64,000 nt of DNA from Catellatospora vulcania (lineage in GTDB: Bacteria > Actinomycetota > Actinomycetes > Mycobacteriales > Micromonosporaceae), in the NCBI RefSeq assembly GCF_009720385.1, contig NZ_WARX01000031.1, positions 1-64,000 of the forward strand, given 5' to 3'. The notes under the pieces were generated by a model. It saw only the letters and a program-made list of their open reading frames with translations, was not told where the DNA came from and did not search any database. A program made the position numbers and the translations under genes. Position 1 is the stretch's first letter, and each line of letters begins with the position of its first letter. This document shows, one piece after another, positions 20,994-28,480 of the stretch.

Positions 20994-23783
20994 TCAGGCC
21001 GCCGTCTGCTCGGTCTCGGTCCGGGAGTCACGCGGCACGCCTGCGCCCCGCGCAGCCCGGCCCACCGCCGGGCCCGGTCGCCGCCGAACCGCGCCGGCCG
21101 CGTCGCAGTGCCGGGCCGCCAGCTCCGGCGAGCCGCCCGAGCCCTCCTGCAGCCAGGTCGCGGCACGGTGGTGCTTGTCGGCACGGGCTCCGCGCGGCAG
21201 CTGCCCGTACGCCACCTCGCGCACCACGACGTGCCGGAACAGGTAGATCTGCCCGAACGTGTCGGTGACCGGCCGGCCCGGGGCGCGCCGGAGGAACTCG
21301 CGTGCCTCCAGCGCCCGCAGCCGGTGCGCCACCTCGCCCGGGTCCCGTCCGGACACCGCGGCCACCCCCACCGTGCACACCACCTCCCCGAGCACCGCGG
21401 CATCCTGCAGCAGCGCCTTCTCGGCCGCGGGCAGCGCGTCGAGGCGCGCGGCCACCAGCCGGTGCACGGTCGAGGGCAGCGCCGTTCCGCCGTCTGCGGC
21501 GGCCGCCCCGTCCGCGCCGGGCCGGGCGGCGTCGGCGCGCAGCTGGCGCACGTACTCGACGGCGAACCTCGGCACGCCGCCGACCCGCGCCGGCAGGTCG
21601 GCCGGAAGCACCACCGGGTCCGCGCCGGACGGACCCTCCCCCAGCACGGCCAGCAGGTCACGGACGGCGTCGTCCGGCAGCGGGTCCAGGGTCAGCACGG
21701 TCGCCGCGGCGGTGCCGCCGCCCCAGTACGGCCGGCGCTCCAGCAGCTCGGCGCGGGCGGTCACCACCACGAGCAACGGCAGCGACACCGACCGGCCCAC
21801 CAGGTCCTCGATGTAGTCCAGCAGCCGGCCCTCGGCACGGTGCACGTCCTCGAACACCACCACCAGCGGAGCTGCGTCGGCGAACCGCTCGACGAGCCGG
21901 TCCACCCCGGTCGCGGCGGCAGCGCCGTCGTCGACCAGCGCGAGCCGGTGCGCCGCGGCGTCCTCGCACCGCCCGAACACCGGACGTGACGGCCCGGCCT
22001 CCAGCGTCCGGCCCAGCTCCTCCAGCACCGCGCTCAGCCGCTCACCGCCCAGCGTGCCGACTTGCACCACCGCGCAGCGGGCCTGGACGGCACCGGGAAA
22101 CTCGGGATCGGCCGCCGCGGCACGGCGGCAGAACTCGGCGACCAGCCCGGTCTTGCCGATGCCCGGTTCCCCCAGCACCGTGGCGAGGTGCGCCCGCCGC
22201 TGCCGCGCCACGTCACCGAGCATGCAGCTGAGCAGGCGCAGCTCGTCGGCACGGCCGAACAGCGGCAGGCAGGGCTCGTCTGTCGCGAGGGCCGGGCCCT
22301 GCACCGCCCAGCCCGCCAACCCGTCGAGCGGGGCGAAAGCGAACGCGTGCCTGGTCACCGCCCGGGTCGTGTCGCACACCCGCACCTGTCCCGCGACCGC
22401 CGCGCCGAGCAGCAGCAGTGAGGTGTCCAGCACACCGCCGTGGACCTCGGCCGGGCCGGCGCCCTCAGCGGGCCGGCTGACCACCGCGTCGCCGCTGGCC
22501 ACCGCCACCCGGACGGCCAACCGCGGGGCCGATCCCGGCTGCTCGGCGGGATCGAGCCTGCGCAGCAGTTCGCGGGCCGCTTGCACGGCCCGCTCCGCGT
22601 CGTCGTCGCGGGTGCGGGGCACGCCGAACCAGGCCGTCCACAACGAGCCGACGACCTCCCTGCGCACCGACCCCCCGAACAGGCCGACCACCGACTCGAC
22701 GGTCTCGTCCAGCACCTGCCAGGCTTCCTGAAGGTCCTCCGGATCGTGCTCCTGGCCGGAGTCGGCCATCCCCGCACGTAGCAGCAGCACCGTGACGGGC
22801 TTGCGCTCGGCCATCGGCGGCGGGTCGGCCTCCGTCGCCGCTGCCAGGTGCAATCCGGCCGGGCGGGCCCGGCGCCGGAACTCCGGCTGGCCGGCCGGAG
22901 CCGCCGGGCCGGCGGCCGGCATCCGGGCCGGAACGGCCACCGCGGGCGACGCCGGGCCGGCGGCGGGCACCGCGAGCAGCACCGCGTCGTGGGCCAGGAT
23001 CGCCCGTTCCAGATCCTGCAACTGCCGGCTCGGGTCGAGACCCAGCTGCTCGATGAGCTGCGTGCGGGTACGGCGATACACGCTGAGCGCGTCCGCCTGC
23101 CGGCCCGCCCGGTACAGGGCGAGCATCAGGTTGCCGGCGAGCCGTTCCCGGGGCGGCTGCGCGCCACCGCCCTGGGCCGCCTCGAGCCGGGTGATGACCT
23201 CGTGGTGGCGGCCCAGGGCGAGCAGCGCCGCGGCGTGGTCCTCCAGCGCCGCGAGCCGCGCGTTCTGCTCCGCCGCGAGCTCCGGCCAGGCGATCCCGGC
23301 CTCGGCGAGGTCGGACAGCACCGGCCCACGCCACAGCGCCAGGGCCTGACCCAGCACCTCTGCCGCCCGCGCCCACTCGGCGGCGGCCAGCAGGTCGCGG
23401 CCGGCCGCGGCGAGCTGGTGGAAGCGCCACCGGTCGATCCGCTCCGGAGGCGCCTGCAGCAGGTAGCCGGGTGTGCGGGTGGCCAGTACGACGTCGTCGG
23501 CGCCGAGTTCGGTGACACCCCGCGCCGCGGCGATGGCGTTCTGCAGCATCTTGCGCGCGGTCGCCGGCGGTTCCTCGCTCCACAGCGCGCGGATCAGGTC
23601 ACTGGTCGCCACCACCGCGTTGGCGTGCAGCAGCAGCTTGCCCAGCACGGCTCGCTGATGCAGGCCCCGCAGCGGCACCGGCACGTCGCCCAGCCGCACC
23701 TCCAGCGGGCCGAGCAGGCTGAACACGAGCCCGTCCGGCACGACAGGTCCCGCCGTCGGCCCGTGGCCGCCCTCGACCGTCAT
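20994..23783 (-). CDS. SARP/BTAD transcriptional activator with cyclase-like and AAA ATPase domains, C-terminally short
   Basis: 929 residues from ATG 23783 (GGAAGG upstream). Residues about 15-110 form an OmpR-like winged helix and about 115-265 a bacterial transcriptional activator domain (RTRTQLIEQLGLDPSRQLQDLE). A nucleotide-cyclase-like domain near 325-510 lacks a recognisable catalytic metal-binding motif (VLLLRAGMAD in place of FADLxGFT). An AAA domain follows (Walker A GEPGIGKT near 550). The protein stops soon after ELAARHCDAAGAV, where relatives usually continue into TPR repeats, so the tail looks lost. Its gene directly precedes rifN. It is the likely pathway activator acting on the heptamer repeats. 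Confidence 0.82.
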   Translation of the reverse strand: MTVEGGHGPTAGPVVPDGLVFSLLGPLEVRLGDVPVPLRGLHQRAVLGKLLLHANAVVATSDLIRALWSEEPPATARKMLQNAIAAARGVTELGADDVVLATRTPGYLLQAPPERIDRWRFHQLAAAGRDLLAAAEWARAAEVLGQALALWRGPVLSDLAEAGIAWPELAAEQNARLAALEDHAAALLALGRHHEVITRLEAAQGGGAQPPRERLAGNLMLALYRAGRQADALSVYRRTRTQLIEQLGLDPSRQLQDLERAILAHDAVLLAVPAAGPASPAVAVPARMPAAGPAAPAGQPEFRRRARPAGLHLAAATEADPPPMAERKPVTVLLLRAGMADSGQEHDPEDLQEAWQVLDETVESVVGLFGGSVRREVVGSLWTAWFGVPRTRDDDAERAVQAARELLRRLDPAEQPGSAPRLAVRVAVASGDAVVSRPAEGAGPAEVHGGVLDTSLLLLGAAVAGQVRVCDTTRAVTRHAFAFAPLDGLAGWAVQGPALATDEPCLPLFGRADELRLLSCMLGDVARQRRAHLATVLGEPGIGKTGLVAEFCRRAAAADPEFPGAVQARCAVVQVGTLGGERLSAVLEELGRTLEAGPSRPVFGRCEDAAAHRLALVDDGAAAATGVDRLVERFADAAPLVVVFEDVHRAEGRLLDYIEDLVGRSVSLPLLVVVTARAELLERRPYWGGGTAAATVLTLDPLPDDAVRDLLAVLGEGPSGADPVVLPADLPARVGGVPRFAVEYVRQLRADAARPGADGAAAADGGTALPSTVHRLVAARLDALPAAEKALLQDAAVLGEVVCTVGVAAVSGRDPGEVAHRLRALEAREFLRRAPGRPVTDTFGQIYLFRHVVVREVAYGQLPRGARADKHHRAATWLQEGSGGSPELAARHCDAAGAVRRRPGPAVGRAARGAGVPRDSRTETEQTAA

Positions 23784-24130
23784 CTGTTCGCCTTCCGTCC
23801 TGCCATGGAGCCGACTTCCCTGCTGCGTTACCAGGCGAAGACGATGAGTGACAGCAGTGGCGCCCAAAGATGACCACGATGTCGCTTCAGGACCACGCCG
23901 ACGATCGGACCGCAGCCACCGCCCGCCTCGCCTGTCGGCAGACATCCACTGTGGACAGTAATCGATCGAGACGCCGCAGAGTTGTCGAGACAATGAGAAG
24001 AACATTAAGGAACGTCACTGCGCCGCCCGCTCCCGCGCCCGCCGGCAACCGGCCACCCGCACCCGACCAGCGGGTACGCTGACCTCCCGGCCTGCGGCAC
24101 GGGCCTGCACCGATCAGCGAGGAGCACCGC
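23784..24130. other. Divergent intergenic region between the SARP-type regulator and a TetR gene
   Basis: About 350 bp without a convincing gene. Its right half is locally AT-richer (about 23945-24015) and contains TCCAC-T-GTGGA at 23945-23955, a short palindrome that could be an operator. No copy of the cluster's TAGGGG heptamers was found here. Confidence 0.5.
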
Positions 24131-24721
24131 ATGACGACGCCGGAACGCGCCCGCCCGGCGCGGGCTCCCCGCGCCGACGCCCTGCGCAACCGCGACCGCC
24201 TGCTCGCCGAGGCAGACCGCCTGTTCGCCGCGCACGGCACCGGCGCGTCACTGGAGGACATCGCCAAGCAGGCCGGCGTCGGCATCGGCACCCTCTACCG
24301 GCACTTCCCCACCCGGGAGGCGCTGCTGGACGCCCTGCTGCAGCAGCGCTTCGAGCAGCTGTGGGGACGCGCGCACGAGGCCGGATCCGGCTCGCCGTAC
24401 GCGGCGCTGGCGGCCTGGCTGCGCGAGGCGGCCGGCCAGTCCACCGCGTACCGCGGCCTGCCGTCGTCGATCGCGGCCGCGCTGCGCGACACCACCTCCC
24501 ACCTGAACACCTCCTGCCAGGCGGTACGCGAGGTCGGTGCGCGACTGCTCGCCGCGGCGCAGGCGGCCGGCGAGGTCAGGACTGATCTGGACGGCACGGA
24601 CCTGGTGCTGATGGCCAACTCGGCCGCCTGGCTCGCCCAGCAGGACCACGCCGAGGACCGCCTCGACCGCCACCTCGACGTGCTGCTGGCGGGCATCCGC
24701 ACGCCGCGTCGAGTGGAATAA
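24131..24721 (+). CDS. TetR-family transcriptional regulator
   Basis: 196 residues. The N-terminal helix-turn-helix is typical: LEDIAKQAGVGIGTLYRHFPTREALLDALL, residues about 40-70, followed by a helical ligand domain. The ATG is preceded by GAGGAG. A perfect palindrome begins at its stop codon and precedes the flavin monooxygenase gene, so that gene is its probable target. It marks the likely right border of the ansamycin cluster; a role in resistance or tailoring is possible but not shown. Confidence 0.9.
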   Translation: MTTPERARPARAPRADALRNRDRLLAEADRLFAAHGTGASLEDIAKQAGVGIGTLYRHFPTREALLDALLQQRFEQLWGRAHEAGSGSPYAALAAWLREAAGQSTAYRGLPSSIAAALRDTTSHLNTSCQAVREVGARLLAAAQAAGEVRTDLDGTDLVLMANSAAWLAQQDHAEDRLDRHLDVLLAGIRTPRRVE

Positions 24722-24742
24722 CGGAGGCCGCCTCCGTATCAT
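24721..24742 (+). promoter_or_regulatory. TetR-type operator and -10 element before the LLM monooxygenase gene
   Basis: ACGGAGGC-C-GCCTCCGT (24721-24737) is a perfect 8-bp inverted repeat, a common form of TetR operator. It overlaps a TATCAT -10 element at 24737-24742, so bound repressor would block the promoter of the gene at 24796. Confidence 0.7.
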
Positions 24743-24795
24743 GTGACCGGACCGCTCGACCGAGCCGCCTGGCCGCACCCGACCGGAGGCAACCC

Positions 24796-25839
24796 GTGCC
24801 CACAGCGTCCCGCACCCACCTGTCCGTGCTCGACCTGGCCTTCCTCAGCGACGGCGGCGACAGCGCACAGGCCCTGGCCGACACCACCGAACTCGCCCGG
24901 CACGCCGACGACCTCGGCTACACCCGCTTCTGGGTGGCCGAACACCACAACATGCCCAGCATCGCCAGCACCAGCCCACCGGTGCTCATCGCCCACCTGG
25001 CCGCCTCCACCCGCCGCATCCGCATCGGATCCGGCGGCGTGATGCTGCCCAACCATCCCGCGCTCGTCGTCGGCGAGCAGTTCGCCATGCTCGAAGCGCT
25101 GCACCCCGGCCGCATCGACCTCGGCGTCGGCCGGGCGCCCGGCACCGACCACCTCACCGCCGCGGCACTACGCCGGCCGCCGGCCGACAGCATCGAACGT
25201 GAATTCTCCCGCCACCTGCTCGACGTCCTCGGCCTGCTCGGCGACCCCCGCACCACCGGCGGCATCTGGCAGCGCGTGCACGCCACGCCGCGCGCCGCGA
25301 GCAACCCGGCCGTGCTGCTGCTCGGCTCCAGCGACTACAGCGCCCAGCTCGCCGGCAAGCTCGGCCTGCCGTACGCCTTCGCGCACCACTTCGACGCCGG
25401 CGACGTCGAACGGGCCCTCGACCTCTACCGCGACGCCTTCACCGCCTCGCCCACCCGCGACCGGCCGTACGCCGTCGTCACCGCGAGCGCGCTCGCCGCC
25501 GACACCGACGAGCAGGCACGACGGCTGTCCGCGCCGGGCATCGTGATGCGGGCCCTGGCCCGGCAGGGGATCTTCGCGCCGATGCCCGCGCCGGACACCG
25601 CCGCTGCCCACCCGCAGGTCGAGGCCGCCCGCCGCAGTCGCCCGAACCTGATCACCGGTGAGCCCGCAGCCGTCGCGGACCGGCTGGCGGAACTGGCCGC
25701 ACGCACCGGCGCCGACGAGATCATGCTCGACACCGAGACCCATGGACTGGCCGAACGCAAACGCAGCCTGGAACTGATCGCCGCCGCCTGGGGCCTGCCC
25801 GTGGCCGCCGAGCTGCCGGTCGCGGCCGGACGCGCCTGA
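24796..25839 (+). CDS. MsnO8-type LLM flavin-dependent oxidoreductase
   Basis: 347 residues of the bacterial luciferase-like (F420 or FMN) fold. Family features: LSVLDLAFLSDG at the N-terminus, YTRFWVAEHHNMPSIASTSP, IGSGGVMLPNHPALVVGEQFAMLEALHPGRIDLGVGRAPGTD, and a C-terminal [15 protein letters not shown] segment. It uses reduced flavin to oxidise an organic substrate that cannot be named from sequence. It starts at GTG 24796. It stands alone, convergent with yceI, downstream of a TetR gene and operator. It may be a tailoring enzyme of the nearby ansamycin cluster or independent of it. Confidence 0.82.
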   Translation: MPTASRTHLSVLDLAFLSDGGDSAQALADTTELARHADDLGYTRFWVAEHHNMPSIASTSPPVLIAHLAASTRRIRIGSGGVMLPNHPALVVGEQFAMLEALHPGRIDLGVGRAPGTDHLTAAALRRPPADSIEREFSRHLLDVLGLLGDPRTTGGIWQRVHATPRAASNPAVLLLGSSDYSAQLAGKLGLPYAFAHHFDAGDVERALDLYRDAFTASPTRDRPYAVVTASALAADTDEQARRLSAPGIVMRALARQGIFAPMPAPDTAAAHPQVEAARRSRPNLITGEPAAVADRLAELAARTGADEIMLDTETHGLAERKRSLELIAAAWGLPVAAELPVAAGRA

Positions 25840-25852
25840 TGCACCGGCACAC

Positions 25853-25896
25853 GTCGGCCGGGCCGCGACACCCCCTGGCGCCACAGCCCGGCCGAC
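25853..25896. terminator. Hairpin between convergent LLM oxidoreductase and YceI genes
   Basis: GTCGGCCGGGC (25853-25863) pairs perfectly with its complement at 25886-25896 across a 22-nt loop, between two convergent stop codons. Confidence 0.65.
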
Positions 25897-25904
25897 GCGC
25901 GCGC

Positions 25905-26480
25905 TCAGGCCTGCCGGATGGCCTCGCCCTCGATCTCGATCTTCAGCTTGTTGCCCAGCATCAGGCCGCCGCCGTCGAGCGTCTTGTTCCAGGTGACGTT
26001 GAAGTCCTCGCGGTCGATCTCCGTCGTGGCGGAGAACCCGATGAGCTCACGCCCGAAGCTGCGCTCGATGCCGCCGAACTCGACCGCCAGCTCCACCGTC
26101 CGGGTGACGTCCTTGATGGTCAGCTCGCCGGTGAGGGTGAACGTGTCGCCGGAGACCCCGGACACGCCGGTGCTGCGGAAGCCGATCGTCGGGTACTTCT
26201 CGGCCTCCAGGAAGTCACCCGAACGCAGGTGGCCGTCGCGGTCGCCGACACCGGTGTCGATGCTGTCGGTCTTGATGACCGCCGTGACGGTCGTGTCCTG
26301 CGGCTCGTCCGCGATCACGATCTCCCCGGACACCTCCCGGAACGCCCCGCGCACCTTGCTGACCACCAGGTGCCGCACCACGAAGCCGACCCGCGTGTGC
26401 GCCGGGTCCAGGTGGAAGGTGCCGGGCGCGGGGATGGACAGGCCCTGCCAGGTACGGTCTGCCAGCTCGCCAGTGCTCAT
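25905..26480 (-). CDS. YceI-family lipocalin-like protein
   Basis: 191 residues. YceI features run along the protein: FHLDPAHTRVGFVVRHLVVSKVRGAF, the DSIDTGVGDRDGHLRSGDFLEAEKYPTIGFRST block, and LTGELTIKDVTRTVELAVEFGG. These proteins form a lipocalin-like barrel that binds isoprenoid or other lipids. No signal peptide is visible here, so it is probably cytoplasmic, as many actinobacterial members are. It is preceded by a near-consensus promoter with an adjoining palindrome, so its expression is probably induced by an activator. GGAAAGG lies at the ribosome-site position. Confidence 0.88.
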   Translation of the reverse strand: MSTGELADRTWQGLSIPAPGTFHLDPAHTRVGFVVRHLVVSKVRGAFREVSGEIVIADEPQDTTVTAVIKTDSIDTGVGDRDGHLRSGDFLEAEKYPTIGFRSTGVSGVSGDTFTLTGELTIKDVTRTVELAVEFGGIERSFGRELIGFSATTEIDREDFNVTWNKTLDGGGLMLGNKLKIEIEGEAIRQA

Positions 26481-26519
26481 ACTATGACCTTTCCGGATAT
26501 CCAGGTATATGACTGTTCA

Positions 26520-26564
26520 ACTATACGCAGCCGGATCAGTGCGTCAAGTGTCCGATCAGGACAC
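26520..26564 (-). promoter_or_regulatory. yceI promoter (TTGACG-16-TATAGT) with abutting palindrome
   Basis: On the minus strand TTGACG (26547-26542), a 16-bp spacer and TATAGT (26525-26520) form a near-consensus housekeeping promoter about 40 bp before the yceI ATG. Touching the -35 upstream is a perfect palindrome, GTGTCC-TGATC-GGACAC (26564-26548). Such a position suits an activator. Confidence 0.72.
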
Positions 26565-26648
26565 CCGCTCGGCGTGGAAGCACCCCAGCGACGCTAGCGC
26601 CATAACGGGTCGCGATTGCTAACAAACCATTGCAGATCCGGCGATCCT

Positions 26649-27716
26649 TCACCGAGGACCGAGCGCGAACCGCACCGGGCCCGGCGATCCGGCGACCAGG
26701 TCTGCGGCGAGCACACCGAGCAGTGGCGCGAACTTGAACCCGTGACCGGAGAACCCGGCCAGCACGGTGACGGCTCCGTGCCGGTCCACGACGAAGCCGT
26801 GGTCCGGTGTGGTCGTGTACAGGCAGGTCGTCGCCGACGCCCCGGCGGCGTCGACCCCCGGCAGCCAAGTCCGCGCATAGTCGGTGAGCTGCCGCAGCGC
26901 CTCCGGGTCCACGCGACGATCGCGGCGCTCCGGATCGACGACCGGGCCGGCCCCGTGCAGGCCCACCTTCACTCCGTCGACGCTGCCCAGGCCGTACACA
27001 TTGGCCCGGTGATGCAGGAAGCTCGGCCAGGCGAGCGGGTCGGCCGCCGGGAAGTGCACCGGCTGCTCCTGGGTGACCCGCAGCCGGGGCAGCCCCGGCA
27101 CCGCACGCCCGACCAGCTCGGGAGCCCAGCCGCCCACCGCGAGCACCACCGCGTCGGCGGCGAGCACACCGTCACCGGTCACCACCTCCGGCTGCCCGGC
27201 CCGCCCGGTCACGATCCGCTCGACGCGCACAGCGTGACGCACCTGAGCCCCACCGGCCGCGGCCACCGCCTGGAACGCCGCGGTCGCCCGGTCGGCGTGC
27301 ACGCGACCCGCGTCCGGATGGAACAGCACCCGCTCGTCGAAGCGCATACCCGGCCAGCGCTCGGCGGCGGCGTCCGGATCGAGGAAGGCGCACGGGTGCC
27401 CCGCGCCGCGCAGCGCGGCGCCGATCGCCTCGATCCGCTCCGCTGTCCCGTGGTCGACCGCTCCGGTCAAGGCCAGGAGCTCCTGCCCGGACTCCTCCTC
27501 CAGGCGGCGCCACAGCGGCAGCGATCGTGCGGCGAGGTCCACGTAGAACGGATCGTCATAGGCCAGCCGGAAGATGCGCGAGCTGCCGTGCGAGCTGCCT
27601 TTGTCGTGACCGGGTTCGAACTGCTCCAGCAGGGTGACCTCGGCACCCGCCGCGGTCAGCGCCCAAGCCGCGGCCGAGCCCATCACTCCGCCGCCGACCA
27701 CCACGACACTTCTCAT
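26649..27716 (-). CDS. FAD-dependent oxidase, monomeric sarcosine oxidase / N-methyltryptophan oxidase type
   Basis: 355 residues. The FAD-binding start is SVVVVGGGVMGSAAAWALTAAG, followed by EQFEPGHDKGSSHGSSRIFRL, characteristic of the sarcosine oxidase family. The C-terminal CLYTTTPDHGFVVDRH contains the cysteine to which FAD is covalently bound in this family, then GFSGHGFKFAPLLG. It oxidises a secondary N-methyl amino acid, giving formaldehyde and peroxide; the substrate is not predictable. The start is ATG 27716 with GGAAGG upstream; the frame is open further upstream but lacks coding character. It stands alone on the minus strand. Confidence 0.87.
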   Translation of the reverse strand: MRSVVVVGGGVMGSAAAWALTAAGAEVTLLEQFEPGHDKGSSHGSSRIFRLAYDDPFYVDLAARSLPLWRRLEEESGQELLALTGAVDHGTAERIEAIGAALRGAGHPCAFLDPDAAAERWPGMRFDERVLFHPDAGRVHADRATAAFQAVAAAGGAQVRHAVRVERIVTGRAGQPEVVTGDGVLAADAVVLAVGGWAPELVGRAVPGLPRLRVTQEQPVHFPAADPLAWPSFLHHRANVYGLGSVDGVKVGLHGAGPVVDPERRDRRVDPEALRQLTDYARTWLPGVDAAGASATTCLYTTTPDHGFVVDRHGAVTVLAGFSGHGFKFAPLLGVLAADLVAGSPGPVRFALGPR

Positions 27717-28024
27717 CAGTCCCACACCTTCCACCGGCCATTCGGCGGCGGACGCGGGGCGGGCGCGGCGTCTACCAGCGTCACCTGCCCGCCCTCGACA
27801 TCGCCAAACCCTGTCGATCAACGCTAACAGCACCCGATCGCAATGTCACCATCACCCATCGGCTTTGTAGCCTTTAAACGCCTGCGGCGAGGTGACCGGT
27901 GTACGCCGTCGGCGGCGTCAGCCGACCGCGAGGCGCGTACGGGCGGGTTCGTCACCTGCTGGTCTGCCGGTCGGCCTGACCCGGGTTCACTCACATACCC
28001 GCCACTGTCCGGCCTCGTCGTGGT
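27717..28024. other. Intergenic region with no recognised gene
   Basis: About 310 bp between two minus-strand genes. It contains the upstream region of the flavin oxidase gene, including an AT-richer stretch near 27815-27885, and no convincing hairpin or coding frame. Confidence 0.5.
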
Positions 28025-28480
28025 TCAGCCCTCGTCGAGGCAGAGGCAGAAGGGATGCCCGGCCGGGTCGAGCAGCACGCGGATGTTCTCTCGTGGAGAG
28101 GCGACAGCGAGCGTGGCACCGAGGGCGAGCGCGTCGGCGACGGCGGATTCGAGGTCGCCGACCTGGAAGTCGAAGTGCATCATCGGCCGCTGCGCGCCCT
28201 CGACCGGCGGCCAGACAGGCGGGCGATAGTCGGTAGCCTGCTGGAACACCATGTACACGGCTCCCTGCGGCGGAGCGACGATCGCCGTTCCCGGCTCCTC
28301 GTGGACGATCGGCCAGGCGAGCAGGTCGGCGTAGAAGCGCGCCAGCGCGGCAGGGTCGGGCGCCTCGATGGCAGTGCCCCACCACATTCCGGCGGTTCGA
28401 GATCGCATCCTCGTATCGTCGCCCCCGGTCCGGCGCACGTCCAGCGAACACCCCCCCGTCATGGCCGGGAAGTCGCTCAC
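28025..28480 (-). CDS. VOC (glyoxalase/bleomycin-resistance fold) protein
   Basis: 151 residues from GTG 28480, which overlaps the stop of the upstream regulator gene (GTGA). An internal ATG at 28408 would give 127 residues and starts closer to the conserved domain. The VOC features are [44 protein letters not shown] and [13 protein letters not shown], the last with the closing metal-site or fold motif. The family covers dioxygenases, isomerases and drug-binding proteins, so activity is not assigned. Coupling to the STAND regulator suggests co-expression. Confidence 0.8.
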   Translation of the reverse strand: MSDFPAMTGGCSLDVRRTGGDDTRMRSRTAGMWWGTAIEAPDPAALARFYADLLAWPIVHEEPGTAIVAPPQGAVYMVFQQATDYRPPVWPPVEGAQRPMMHFDFQVGDLESAVADALALGATLAVASPRENIRVLLDPAGHPFCLCLDEG

